This document shows positions 52,309-61,378 of a DNA stretch of 64,000 bases, one piece after another. Both the position numbers and the translations under genes were made by a program. The stretch's first letter is position 1; every line of letters starts with the position of its first letter. The notes beneath the pieces are model-generated. The model saw only the letters and a program-made list of their open reading frames with translations, searched no databases and was not told the origin of the DNA. The stretch is from RUG714 sp964623515 (lineage in GTDB: Bacteria; Bacillota; Clostridia; Oscillospirales; Acutalibacteraceae): the NCBI GenBank assembly GCA_964623515.1, contig CAZURV010000004.1, positions 1-64,000 on the forward strand. Direction: 5' to 3'.

Positions 52309-53485
52309 GTATGTCAACCCCCCTGTATCTTGCTATCGCCGCAACATCCTTATCTCCTCTGCCTGAAAGGCAGCAGATAATGATATCATCCTTACGCATT
52401 TCGGGTGCGAGTTTTATTACCTGCGCAACCGCATGGGAAGATTCAATCGCTGCAATAATTCCTTCAGTTCTTGCGATGTATTCAAATGCATTAACGGCTT
52501 CCTCATCCGTAACGGGAACATATTCGGCTCTTCCGGCATCCCGGAGATACGCGTGTTCGGGACCTACGCCCGGATAGTCAAGCCCCGCGCTGATTGAATA
52601 TACAGGCGCAATCTGACCGTTTTCATTTTGGCAGAAATACGATTTCATTCCGTGAAATACGCCGAGAGAACCTTTTGTCATTGTAGCTGCATGCTTATCG
52701 GTATCAAGCCCCAGTCCGGCGGCTTCACATCCTATAAGGCGAACGTTTTTATCCGAAATAAAATGATAGAAAGCTCCGATTGAATTTGAACCTCCTCCGA
52801 CGCAGGCAACAACTGCACTTGGAAGTTTTCCCTCCGCTTCAAGAATCTGTGCGCGGGCTTCACGCGATATAACAGACTGGAAATCACGCACAATCATCGG
52901 GAACGGATGAGGACCCATAACAGAACCTAGGCAGTAGTGTGTGTCATTCACGCGTCTGGTCCATTCCTGCATACATTCATTTACTGCATCCTTCAGAGTC
53001 TGTGTTCCGCTTGTAACCGCATGAACTTTAGTCCCGAGAAGCTCCATTCGGTAACAGTTGAGCGCCTGGCGTTCCGTGTCAACTTTTCCCATGAAAACTT
53101 CACATTCCATTCCCATAAGAGCTGCGGCGGTTGCAGTTGCAACGCCGTGCTGACCTGCGCCTGTTTCGGCAATCAGCCTTGTTTTGCCCATTTTTTTTGC
53201 AAGCAGTGCCTGCCCCAGCACATTATTGATTTTATGCGAGCCGGTATGGTTTAAATCTTCACGTTTTAAATATATTTTTGCCCCGCCCAAATCTGCCGTC
53301 ATATTTTTTGCAAAATAAAGATTTGACGGTCTGCCTGCATATTCTCTCATTAAAGAATCAAGTTCTTCATTGAACTGCGGATCGTTTTTATAGAATTCAT
53401 ATTCTTTTTCGAGTCTTTTTATTTCATGCATTAAGGTTTCCGGAACGTACTGTCCTCCGTGAATACCATATCTTCCGCTTTCCAT
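52301..53485 (-). CDS. trpB: Tryptophan synthase beta chain
   Basis: A 394-residue PLP enzyme joining indole and serine to make tryptophan. The PLP lysine is in LNHTGSHKINN (about 78-88), the catalytic Glu in ETGAGQHG (about 105-112) and the phosphate-binding GGGSNSIG near 228. Length and motifs fit TrpB1, the form paired with TrpA. GAGGAG lies nine bases upstream of the ATG. It starts one base after the trpF stop. Confidence 0.97.
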   Translation of the reverse strand: MESGRYGIHGGQYVPETLMHEIKRLEKEYEFYKNDPQFNEELDSLMREYAGRPSNLYFAKNMTADLGGAKIYLKREDLNHTGSHKINNVLGQALLAKKMGKTRLIAETGAGQHGVATATAAALMGMECEVFMGKVDTERQALNCYRMELLGTKVHAVTSGTQTLKDAVNECMQEWTRRVNDTHYCLGSVMGPHPFPMIVRDFQSVISREARAQILEAEGKLPSAVVACVGGGSNSIGAFYHFISDKNVRLIGCEAAGLGLDTDKHAATMTKGSLGVFHGMKSYFCQNENGQIAPVYSISAGLDYPGVGPEHAYLRDAGRAEYVPVTDEEAVNAFEYIARTEGIIAAIESSHAVAQVIKLAPEMRKDDIIICCLSGRGDKDVAAIARYRGVDIHE

Positions 53486-53486
53486 A

Positions 53487-54086
53487 TTACACTCCTCTGA
53501 TTTTTTTGACTATATTTAATATTTTTTCTTTGTTTTTTACTCCATTCGTTTCTGCACCGCTACTGATGTCTATGCAAAACGGATTTATTTTTATTGCGAT
53601 ATCTATATTGCTTTCGTTTATGCCGCCTGCAAGGAAAAAAGGCTTATCAAAAGCACCTATTTTATTCCAGTCAAAGCTTTTCCCCGTTCCGCCGCTTCCG
53701 TTGTCCAATAGGATATAATCCGCCCGGGAGTGGTTCCATAATTCGGCACTTTTGCTGTCTTTGAAACTTACAGCCTTTATAACCGGTGCGGACGTGTGTA
53801 GTTTTAGGCAGGATATATATGCTTCGTCCTCATCCGAATGAAGCTGAATGAAATCGATTATACCGCTTTTAACAAGGCGCAGAATAAAATCCTTATCTGT
53901 ATCGGTAAAAACTCCGACAGCTTTTATCTTCGGATTCAGCCGAGACTTTAACTGCGCCGCTTTTTGCGGGGAAACATACCGTTTGCTCCGCGGCGAAAAC
54001 ACAAATCCTATAAAATCCGGGAGCGCTTCATTGACATAATCAATATCTTCATCTCTGAAAAGACCGCAAATTTTTATTTTTGCCAT
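53487..54086 (-). CDS. trpF: Phosphoribosylanthranilate isomerase
   Basis: A 199-residue TIM-barrel isomerase. The catalytic Cys lies in KICGLFRDED (about 5-14), the FVFSPRSKRYVSP segment near 28-40, the catalytic Asp in LLDNGSGGTGKSFDW near 125-139 and the phosphate site in LAGGINESNI near 150. The ribosome binding site is weak. About 50 bases separate it from trpC, the largest gap in the operon, with no terminator in it. Confidence 0.93.
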   Translation of the reverse strand: MAKIKICGLFRDEDIDYVNEALPDFIGFVFSPRSKRYVSPQKAAQLKSRLNPKIKAVGVFTDTDKDFILRLVKSGIIDFIQLHSDEDEAYISCLKLHTSAPVIKAVSFKDSKSAELWNHSRADYILLDNGSGGTGKSFDWNKIGAFDKPFFLAGGINESNIDIAIKINPFCIDISSGAETNGVKNKEKILNIVKKIRGV

Positions 54087-54139
54087 TTCAATCGCCGTGC
54101 GGTACAGAACATGACAAGTCTGTACCGCTTCCTTTCTGC

Positions 54140-54925
54140 TTATTTAAGCGACGTGCCTCTGAGGCTCTTAAGCATAGCTCTTTTGTTTTCGGCGCGCATT
54201 AATGTTTCACCGATAAGCACGGCGTCTGCTCCTATATTTTCGAGAATTACAATATCCCGGCGTGTTTTTATACCGCTTTCGGAAACAAACAGAACATCAT
54301 CCGGTATCTGTTTTCTAAGCCGTTCGGCGTTATGTATATCTACCGAAAAATCTTTCAGATTTCTATTGTTTACACCGATAATCCGTGCGCCGGCATTTAA
54401 TGCCGATTCAATTTCCCGTTCGCTGTGGGCTTCTGTGAGTGCGCTTATGCCGAGGGAATCCGCTATGCCGATGTATTCGCTGATCGTATCTGTATCAAGC
54501 AGGGAACAGATTAACAAAATTGCTTTTGCTCCGAGCATTTTCGCTTCGTAAATTTGGTATTCATTTACGGTAAAATCTTTGCGAAGAACCGGGATTGACA
54601 CACATTCTGCGATAGTTTTGAGATATTCATCGCTTCCCAAAAACCATTTCGGCTCTGTGAGACAGGAAATGCATGCCGCTCCGGCTTCCTCGTATTCTTT
54701 TGCTGTCTTAAGATACGGAAAATCTTCTGAAATCAAACCCTTTGACGGACTTGCTTTTTTGATTTCACATATAAACGAGAGTCCTTCTGCTTGAAGTGCC
54801 TTTTCAAATTCAAAACTGCCCTTTTTCATAGCGAAGGCTTCTGCTTTTATGTCTCTGAGCGGTTTGCCGGCAGTGATTTTCTCATACCGTTTTCTTGTGT
54901 ATTCGGCAATTTGTTCCAGAATCAT
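54140..54925 (-). CDS. trpC: Indole-3-glycerol phosphate synthase
   Basis: A 261-residue TIM-barrel enzyme. It has ICEIKKASPSKG (about 51-62), VLRKDFTVNEYQIYEAKMLGA (catalytic Lys/Glu region, from about 108), GVNNRNL near 178 and VSESGIKT near 208. It closes the indole ring from the carboxyphenylaminodeoxyribulose phosphate made by TrpF. Its start overlaps the trpD stop by four bases (ATGA). Confidence 0.96.
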   Translation of the reverse strand: MILEQIAEYTRKRYEKITAGKPLRDIKAEAFAMKKGSFEFEKALQAEGLSFICEIKKASPSKGLISEDFPYLKTAKEYEEAGAACISCLTEPKWFLGSDEYLKTIAECVSIPVLRKDFTVNEYQIYEAKMLGAKAILLICSLLDTDTISEYIGIADSLGISALTEAHSEREIESALNAGARIIGVNNRNLKDFSVDIHNAERLRKQIPDDVLFVSESGIKTRRDIVILENIGADAVLIGETLMRAENKRAMLKSLRGTSLK

Positions 54926-55941
54926 ATCTGTTTACCGTTAGACAGGCGTATATACTGTTCAAGCAGGTTTTCCGCCTTGCCGGAGTCTATGGTTTCTTCG
55001 GCTTTCTTCATTGCCTGTTCCAGCGTAAGCGAAGGATTCATAACGTAGATTCCCGCACCCGCGTTAAGAATAACTGCGGCGCGCTGTGCTTCGGTTGATT
55101 TACCGCACAGAACAGCTTTTGCTATCGCGGCATTTTCTTCCGGAGAGCCTCCTGTTAAGTCGCTTTTAAGGTATCTTTTGAAGCCGAAATCTTCCGGAGA
55201 GATTGTATAATATTTGATATTCCCCTGCCTGATCTCCGCAACTGCGGTTTCGCATGAAACAGAGAGTTCGTCCATTCCGTCTTTCCCGTAAACAACCATA
55301 GCGTTATCAATGCTGAGTTTAACAAGAGCTTCTGCGATTTTCGACACAAATTCTTCACTGAATACACCGAGAACAAAATTTCCGGCTCCAGCTGGATTGG
55401 TGAGAGGACCGAGAACGTTAAAAATCGTTCGGAATCCAAGTTCTTTCCGTATCGGCGCCACGTATTTCATTGCGCTGTGATATTTCTGCGCAAATAAAAA
55501 ACAGATATTGATTTTATCAAGGCAGTTTTCCATAACTTTTGTTTCTGCGCTGATGTTTACGCCCAGACTCTTCAGGCAGTCTGCCGAACCGCTTCTTGAA
55601 GATGCGGCGATATTCCCGTGTTTGGCAACTTTGATTCCTGTCGCTGCAATTACAAGCGAAGCAACAGTGGAAATATTAAATGAATTTGAGTTATCTCCGC
55701 CGGTTCCTACTATATCAAGTACCGGGTAAGAGGTTTTAAATTCGGTTGCTTTTGCACGCATGCCTGCCGCTGCTCCGGCTATTTCTCCGTCGGTCTCGCC
55801 TTTGCATGCAAGCGCGGTGAGGAAGGATGAAATCAGAACGGGGCTTACCTTTCCGCTCATAATTTCATCTACTGCGTTTTTTGCTTCTTCATACGTAAGG
55901 TTTTCTTTTGACATTATTTTGTTGATTGCTTCTTTAATCAT
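54922..55941 (-). CDS. trpD: Anthranilate phosphoribosyltransferase
   Basis: A 339-residue enzyme transferring the phosphoribosyl group of PRPP to anthranilate. It has DIVGTGGDNSNSFNIST (PRPP loop, about 77-93), KHGNIAASSRSGSADCLKSLG (anthranilate site, about 104-124) and GPLTNPAG near 176. It is a stand-alone TrpD and not fused to TrpG. The ATG at 55941 follows AGGAG by nine bases; the ATG at 55950 abuts this site and is unlikely. Confidence 0.96.
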   Translation of the reverse strand: MIKEAINKIMSKENLTYEEAKNAVDEIMSGKVSPVLISSFLTALACKGETDGEIAGAAAGMRAKATEFKTSYPVLDIVGTGGDNSNSFNISTVASLVIAATGIKVAKHGNIAASSRSGSADCLKSLGVNISAETKVMENCLDKINICFLFAQKYHSAMKYVAPIRKELGFRTIFNVLGPLTNPAGAGNFVLGVFSEEFVSKIAEALVKLSIDNAMVVYGKDGMDELSVSCETAVAEIRQGNIKYYTISPEDFGFKRYLKSDLTGGSPEENAAIAKAVLCGKSTEAQRAAVILNAGAGIYVMNPSLTLEQAMKKAEETIDSGKAENLLEQYIRLSNGKQI

Positions 55942-55953
55942 GTGTATCATCTC

Positions 55954-56523
55954 CTAAGAAATAAAATTTTTAATGATGGTATAGCCGGCATTCCGGCTTG
56001 TGAGTATGGATTCCGGGTGAAACTGGAGGCCGTAAACAGGGTATATTTTATGCTGAACAGCCATAATTTCTCCGTCGGCTGTTTTCCCGGTTACTTCAAG
56101 GCATGCGGGAATTGAAGCTTTCACCGCACACAGCGAGTGGTAGCGGGCGCCTTTTATAGAAGTATCCAATCCTTTGAAGACAGGGCATTTATTGTCAATA
56201 AAAATCTCACTGCTTTTTCCGTGCATCAGTTCTTTTGCATAAGAAATTTCAGCGCCGTAAGCTTCACATATGCTTTGATGCCCGAGGCAAACGCCGAGAA
56301 TCGGAATCTTTCTCTCAAAATATTTTACTGCTTTTTCACATATGCCCGCTTCTTTCGGCCTGCCAGGACCGGGCGATAAAATGATACGGTTCGGCGCAAG
56401 AAGTTCTATTTCTTCACAACTCAGTTCATCGTTTCTGATAACTTTTATATCGGGATTTATTTCTCCTATGAGCTGATAAAGATTATAAGAAAACGAGTCA
56501 TAATTATCTATAAGTAAAATCAT
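55954..56523 (-). CDS. trpG: Anthranilate synthase glutamine amidotransferase component
   Basis: A 189-residue class-I glutamine amidotransferase. The catalytic Cys is in GVCLGHQSICEAYG (about 79-92) and the His/Glu pair in LQFHPESILT (about 167-176); NYDSFSYNL starts the protein. It supplies ammonia from glutamine to TrpE. It may also serve p-aminobenzoate synthesis, as no second amidotransferase of this type is visible in the window. It overlaps the trpE stop by one base. Confidence 0.95.
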   Translation of the reverse strand: MILLIDNYDSFSYNLYQLIGEINPDIKVIRNDELSCEEIELLAPNRIILSPGPGRPKEAGICEKAVKYFERKIPILGVCLGHQSICEAYGAEISYAKELMHGKSSEIFIDNKCPVFKGLDTSIKGARYHSLCAVKASIPACLEVTGKTADGEIMAVQHKIYPVYGLQFHPESILTSRNAGYTIIKNFIS

Positions 56524-58001
56524 CAGTCGATACCTCCGTTTGCGGATTTAAGAGCCTTTATAACGGCAGCTGCCTTATTCAGACATTCATTGTGTTCGCT
56601 TTCGGGGGAAGAATCGGCAACGATACCTGCTCCGCTTCTTACAAAAACTTTATTGTTCTTTTTATATGCAAGCCTTATGGATATACAGCAGTCGCAGTTT
56701 CCGGTAAAATCAAGATAGCCTACGGCGCCGCCGTAAATCCCGCGTTTATTATTCTGTTCAAGTTCATTGATGATTTCGCATGCACGGATTTTAGGCGCTC
56801 CTGAAAGCGTTCCGGCAGGCAGAACACAGGATACTGCGTCTACGGCGTCTTTATTTTCCGAAATAACGCCGCTGACTTCGGAAGCAATATGCATAACATA
56901 TGCATATCTGACGGTTTCCATCAGCTTTTCCACTTTAACCGTTCCGAATTTTGAAAGCCTGCCCAAATCGTTTCTTCCCAAATCCACAAGCATGGAATGT
57001 TCGCTGAGTTCTTTTTCATCCTGCATAAGTTCTTTTTCCAGAGCCGCGTCTTCTTTCGGTGTTTTCCCCCTGGGACGTGTTCCCGCTATCGGATAGGTAG
57101 AAAGAACGCCGTCTTTAAGTTTAACGAGCGTTTCGGGAGAAGATCCTGCAAGTTCAATATCTTCGGAAGAAAAGAAAAACATATACGGGCTGGGATTTGA
57201 GGTTCTCAAAACTCTGTATGTATCAAACAGCGAACCTTCGGCGTCTGCCGATAGGCGGTTGGAAAGCACGGTTTGGAAAACATCGCCCTCAAATATATAG
57301 TTCTTGCATTTTTCAACCATTCTGCAGTATTCGTCCTTTGAAAAGAGAGGGGTAAAATCGCTTTTTAAACGCAGAGGATTTATATTGGCGCATTTGCCGT
57401 TTAATATAAGTTCTTTAATGGATTTAAGTTCCTTTTCCGCTTTTTTGCGGTTGGATTCTAAGTTTTCGGTTTTTATATTACAAATGATGATGATTTTGCC
57501 TTTATAATTATCAAAGCAGATAATTTTGTCAAAAAGCATCAAATCAAAATCGTTAAATCCATTTTCGTTATCGCAATTATCCAGGATTTTGCGGAGTTTA
57601 GGTTCACCGTATTTAATAAAATCATAGCTGAAATAGCCTACAAGCCCTCCGGTGAACGGCGGAAGTTCTTTTATTTTCGGAGCTTTGTTTTCTTTCAAAA
57701 TCTTCCTAATGAAATCTGCCGGATTATCCGTTTCGTATGTTTGTGTTCTGCCCTCTGCGGTATGCTTTACCGTTCCGTTTAGGCAGGTCAGTTCCTCTTT
57801 CGGATTATAGCCGAGAAAGGTGTATCTTCCGCGGTTTTCCGCGTCTGCCATACTTTCAAGAATAAAACAGTGTTTACCGGCTTTTAATAGTTTTTTCATG
57901 ACTTTAACCGGAGTGATCATGTCGGAATAAATTTCCGTATATACCGGTATTGTATTATATTCGCCTGTAAGTTTTTCAGCTTCAAATGTGTTCGGGAACA
58001 T
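56523..58001 (-). CDS. trpE: Anthranilate synthase component I
   Basis: A 492-residue chorismate-using enzyme making anthranilate. The feedback site recognisable in other TrpE proteins (LLES) appears as FILESM near residue 34-39. The catalytic core has GDVFQTVLSNRL near 240, PIAGTRPRG near 315, LVDLGRNDLGR near 350 and PAGTLSGAPKIRA near 400. AAGGAGG lies just upstream of the ATG. First gene of trpEGDCFBA, controlled by the T-box leader upstream and probably by tryptophan feedback. Confidence 0.96.
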   Translation of the reverse strand: MFPNTFEAEKLTGEYNTIPVYTEIYSDMITPVKVMKKLLKAGKHCFILESMADAENRGRYTFLGYNPKEELTCLNGTVKHTAEGRTQTYETDNPADFIRKILKENKAPKIKELPPFTGGLVGYFSYDFIKYGEPKLRKILDNCDNENGFNDFDLMLFDKIICFDNYKGKIIIICNIKTENLESNRKKAEKELKSIKELILNGKCANINPLRLKSDFTPLFSKDEYCRMVEKCKNYIFEGDVFQTVLSNRLSADAEGSLFDTYRVLRTSNPSPYMFFFSSEDIELAGSSPETLVKLKDGVLSTYPIAGTRPRGKTPKEDAALEKELMQDEKELSEHSMLVDLGRNDLGRLSKFGTVKVEKLMETVRYAYVMHIASEVSGVISENKDAVDAVSCVLPAGTLSGAPKIRACEIINELEQNNKRGIYGGAVGYLDFTGNCDCCISIRLAYKKNNKVFVRSGAGIVADSSPESEHNECLNKAAAVIKALKSANGGID

Positions 58002-58017
58002 AGTGCCTCCTTCATAA

Positions 58018-58284
58018 CAACAAAAAACGCCCCTGACTATAAAAAGTCAAGGACGGATAATTCCGCGGTGCCACCCTGATTCAGAGAATTTCTCTGCGCT
58101 TTGAGAATACTGACATATTCCGTGCTTCTTACGTGAGCCTTACGTCACGGTATAATCAGAAAATCCTTTCGCCGTGCCCTCCGCAAACCATATACATTGT
58201 TTGGTAACTGCCGCCATCACAGCATCGACGGCTCTCTGTGAGTTCCTGAACAACTTCTCTTTTGCATCATCGGTTTATATTGTT
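58018..58284 (-). promoter_or_regulatory. Tryptophan T-box riboswitch
   Basis: On the minus strand the T-box sequence AGGGTGGCACCGCGGAA lies at 58061-58077, followed by a terminator (CCTTGACT/AGTCAGGGG, then GCGTTTTTTG at 58022-58052). Stem I has an apical hairpin GCCGTC/GGCGGC, mid stem TTGTT/AACAA and basal stem GCAAA/TTTGC. The internal loop on the 3' side carries TGG (58188-58190), the tryptophan codon, as specifier. Uncharged tRNA-Trp would stabilise the antiterminator and allow transcription of trpE onward. Confidence 0.93.
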
Positions 58285-58288
58285 ACAA

Positions 58289-58317
58289 ATCATATCACAA
58301 TTTGTTTTAAATGTCAA
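58289..58317 (-). promoter_or_regulatory. trp operon promoter
   Basis: On the minus strand TTGACA (58312-58317), a 17-base spacer and TATGAT (58289-58294), placed so that transcription begins just before T-box stem I. Confidence 0.85.
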
Positions 58318-58390
58318 TAGGGGGAGTAACTTTTATTTTTGCGTATATACAGACCGGCCGGATTGTTCCTTTGTATCATGATTTGAGGTG

Positions 58391-59848
58391 TTATTCGCAG
58401 GTGTTTCTCATAAATCGGATATAAAATTTTATATCTCCTTCAAGGTCACTGATTTTAAAGCGTTCGTTCACATTGTGCATACCGGCTCTGTATTCTGCGT
58501 CCGTGATATGCGGGCTGAATTTAAAAATACAGTCGCTACACCCTTCATAATATTTGCTGTCCGTTCCCGCCGGAAACGGAAATGGGGCGCACGGTGCTCC
58601 TTGCCAGATTTCCGCAGTTGTTTTTTCAAGCATACGCCAGCATAAAGAGTTCAGATTGCTCATGCTTGTCGGTTCGTGAAGCCCGGTAGGCAGAATTTCA
58701 ACGTCAAATTTATCTCCGAGGACTTTCTTTATATGCCTGAGCACGTCTGCACTTGTCTCGCCGGTATTTATACGGCAGTTCACAACGGCGCTGCTTTCTT
58801 TCGGAATCACATTTGCGGCAGGTGCCGCCTCCAAAACCGTTACTGCCATTGTGGTATGCATAAGCGATGCAACTGACGGATCTATTTTTACAAGCACAGG
58901 CTTTAAAATCGGTTTCCAGAACCACAAATTCGCCATAATCAACCGGAACGGGAAATTTGCAATCGGACATATTTTTTTAATAAGTGCCGTAATCGCTTCG
59001 CTGTAATATGCTTTCATTTGATGACGGTTCAGTTTTTTTATGCCTTCTGCGAGCAGAACCGCACTCGTCTTTGTAGGCGGCATTGCGGCGTGACCGCCGT
59101 TCCCGTGAACGGTTATTTTGATGTTCGCATATCCTTTTTCACATGCGCCTATCAGAGCCAAAGGCTCTTTTATGCCGACAAGGTCTGCGCGAATCAGCGT
59201 CATTCCTTCGTCAAGAATATATTCAAGCGAAATATTTTCTTCTTTGAATACCGATGCCATTGCCGTCGCGCCGTCTTTCCCCGAAAATTCCTCATCGTGT
59301 CCAAAGCAGAAATACATCGTGCGTTTCGGTTTAAAGCCGTTTTCAAGCAGTATTTCGATTGCTTCAAGACAGCTTATGAGCTGTCCTTTCATATCAAAGC
59401 TTCCACGCCCCCATATGTATTCATTATCCGCAAACCCCTCAAACGGTGGATGTGCCCAGCCATCGTTATCGGCGGGCACAACATCCTGATGTCCTAAAAA
59501 GCATGCGGGTTTGAGCGACCTATCCGTGCCTTCAATTTTATACATCAGCGCAAATCCGTTGATTATGCGCCTTTCGGCGGCGCGATGAAATAAGGGGAAC
59601 TGCTTTTCGAGATATTCCCTGAAATCATAAAAGGGCTGAGGACCGAATTCTTCTTTCTGCATAGATACGGTCGGAATCCTAACGGCGCCCTGCAGTTTTT
59701 TGACTGCGCGATTCGTATCAACCTGCGGATCGTTGTAATTCTCTGTTTGCGCCGCGCCGCCCTTTACCGCGCAGGCTCTTGCCGCCATAACCGCAAACAG
59801 AGTCAGTAATACGGCTAAAACAGTCAATAAAATATACAGTCCGATCAT
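58391..59848 (-). CDS. M20-family peptidase, PM20D1/CPS1-like, membrane-anchored
   Basis: A 485-residue metallopeptidase with one N-terminal transmembrane helix (about 3-24), which would hold it in the membrane. Zinc and catalytic residues are seen in LGHQDVVPAD (about 117-126), GRGSFDMKGQ (about 146-155), GHDEEFSG (about 182-189) and a late His in AGMHNVNE near 460. A dimerisation insert lies in the middle. PM20D1-like enzymes cleave or form N-acyl amino acids and dipeptides; the substrate here is unknown. It lies upstream of the trp leader on the same strand, but the trp operon has its own promoter. Confidence 0.88.
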   Translation of the reverse strand: MIGLYILLTVLAVLLTLFAVMAARACAVKGGAAQTENYNDPQVDTNRAVKKLQGAVRIPTVSMQKEEFGPQPFYDFREYLEKQFPLFHRAAERRIINGFALMYKIEGTDRSLKPACFLGHQDVVPADNDGWAHPPFEGFADNEYIWGRGSFDMKGQLISCLEAIEILLENGFKPKRTMYFCFGHDEEFSGKDGATAMASVFKEENISLEYILDEGMTLIRADLVGIKEPLALIGACEKGYANIKITVHGNGGHAAMPPTKTSAVLLAEGIKKLNRHQMKAYYSEAITALIKKICPIANFPFRLIMANLWFWKPILKPVLVKIDPSVASLMHTTMAVTVLEAAPAANVIPKESSAVVNCRINTGETSADVLRHIKKVLGDKFDVEILPTGLHEPTSMSNLNSLCWRMLEKTTAEIWQGAPCAPFPFPAGTDSKYYEGCSDCIFKFSPHITDAEYRAGMHNVNERFKISDLEGDIKFYIRFMRNTCE

Positions 59849-59951
59849 ATCTGCTCTGCACCTCTTTGCAAAAATTCCTTGATGAATACAATTATATATT
59901 GAAAATTCAGAATTGCAAGTGTATAATGTTTTTTAATACGAGGTGATGATT

Positions 59952-60470
59952 ATGAGAATACCAATGGTAGAATATGACAAAGCATCCGACGAAGTAAAAA
60001 AACTGTGGGATGATCACGAAAAAGAACATATTATGACAAATATGAAACGAACGCTCCTGAATGAACCGGAGAGCTTTAAGGTTCTTATGGAGTGGTATCC
60101 GTTGAGAGATAAAGTTGCGGAATTTGCGGGAGAATTCGGCGTAAATGTGTTTGCGTATGCCATCAGCACGGAAAACGACTGCCTTATCTGTTCAACGTTT
60201 TTTAGAAAAATACTGAAGGACTGCGGCAAAGACCCCGATAATCTTGAGCTTACCGGAAGAGACGCACTGCTTGCAGAATACGGCAGAGCCTGCGTGAAAC
60301 AGCCGGTCAAAGTAAGCGATGAGCTTTTTGCCAGAATGAAAGCAGAGTTTTCGGATGAAGAGATTGTTGTACTGACAGCGTTTGCGGGTATGATGATTGC
60401 TACGAATCTTATCAATCACGCGTTGGAAGTTGATCTGGACGATTATCTCACGATTTATACTAAGAGGTAA
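59952..60470 (+). CDS. Carboxymuconolactone-decarboxylase/AhpD-like protein
   Basis: A 172-residue all-helical protein of the CMD/AhpD superfamily. The AhpD-type CxxC is present (NDCLIC, C77 and C80), but the residue four positions on, usually the proton-relay His, is Phe84. A peroxidase-linked disulfide role is therefore doubtful. The ATG at 59952 follows GAGGTG by six bases. It is followed four bases later by an SDR gene, so the two are one operon. The pair may act on the same small molecule; which one is unknown. Confidence 0.75.
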   Translation: MRIPMVEYDKASDEVKKLWDDHEKEHIMTNMKRTLLNEPESFKVLMEWYPLRDKVAEFAGEFGVNVFAYAISTENDCLICSTFFRKILKDCGKDPDNLELTGRDALLAEYGRACVKQPVKVSDELFARMKAEFSDEEIVVLTAFAGMMIATNLINHALEVDLDDYLTIYTKR

Positions 60471-60474
60471 CAGC

Positions 60475-61299
60475 ATGGAGTTTGAAAATAAAGTTGTTTA
60501 TATAACAGGCGCCGCAAAGGGACAGGGGAGAGCGATTGCTCTTGCTTTTGCAAAAGAGGGCGCCGATATTATAGCATTCGATTTAGAGAAGAAAATCGAA
60601 TATCCGTCATATAACAGCGGTGCTTCCGAAGATTTGGAAAAACTGAAAAGTGAGATTGAAGCGTTCGGCAGGAAATGTGTGATTTATGCGGGAGATGTGC
60701 GTGCGGAGGCGGACTGTAAAGCGGCTGTTGAAAAAGGCGTTGAGGCTTTTGGGAAAATTGATATACTTGTGAATAATGCGGGGATTTGTGCTTATGCGTT
60801 TGCCGATGAAATGACGGAAGACGAATGGGACGCGATGCTTGATATCAACGCAAAAGGTGCATGGCTGACTGCGAAGCACGTGATTCCAGTTATGAAGAAA
60901 AACGCAGTGAATTATGTGAAGGGAAGAACTTACGGTGTAATTATCAACAATTCTTCAATCGGCGGTCTGCGTGGAATGAGACGGCTGAGCCATTATGCCG
61001 CGTCAAAATGGGCGCTTACGGGAATGACAAAAAGCTGGGCGATTGAGCTTGCGCCATGGGGAATCCGGTGTATTTCCATTCATCCTACGGGAGTAAATAC
61101 GCCAATGAACGACGGCCTTGCGGATATGGAAGGCAAAACGCCGGAAGAGATTGCAGAAGCAAGCGCGGGCAATCTGATTCCCGTGCCGTGGATAGAGCCG
61201 GAAGATGTTGCCGACAGCGTGCTTTTTCTTGCGAGCGACAAAGCAAAATATGTAACAGGCAGTCAGTATGTGCTTGACGCCGGACTGCTGACGGTTTGA
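60475..61299 (+). CDS. Short-chain dehydrogenase/reductase paired with the CMD-like protein
   Basis: A 274-residue classical SDR. It has the nucleotide loop TGAAKGQGRAIA (about 11-22), Asp in AFDLEKK suggesting NAD(H) preference, NNAG near 97, a catalytic Ser in NNSSIGG near 160 and YAASK near 175. The GxxxGQGR loop resembles SDRs of the carveol-dehydrogenase-like group. The ATG at 60475 follows AAGAGG. Four bases separate it from the CMD-like gene. Substrate unknown, possibly a cyclic or steroid-like alcohol (weak inference). Confidence 0.87.
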   Translation: MEFENKVVYITGAAKGQGRAIALAFAKEGADIIAFDLEKKIEYPSYNSGASEDLEKLKSEIEAFGRKCVIYAGDVRAEADCKAAVEKGVEAFGKIDILVNNAGICAYAFADEMTEDEWDAMLDINAKGAWLTAKHVIPVMKKNAVNYVKGRTYGVIINNSSIGGLRGMRRLSHYAASKWALTGMTKSWAIELAPWGIRCISIHPTGVNTPMNDGLADMEGKTPEEIAEASAGNLIPVPWIEPEDVADSVLFLASDKAKYVTGSQYVLDAGLLTV

Positions 61300-61330
61300 T
61301 TTTATCAGTCAGATTTTTACATAAATAACA

Positions 61331-61368
61331 AAATATCATAAGGCTTTCCTGCCTTATGATATTTTTTA
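61331..61368. terminator. Bidirectional terminator between the SDR and PTS-IIC-like genes
   Basis: AATATCATAAGGC pairs with GCCTTATGATATT around TTTCCT, with T residues following. The stem is identical to the terminator at 51460-51501. Confidence 0.88.
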
Positions 61369-61378
61369 TGCTTTTAGA

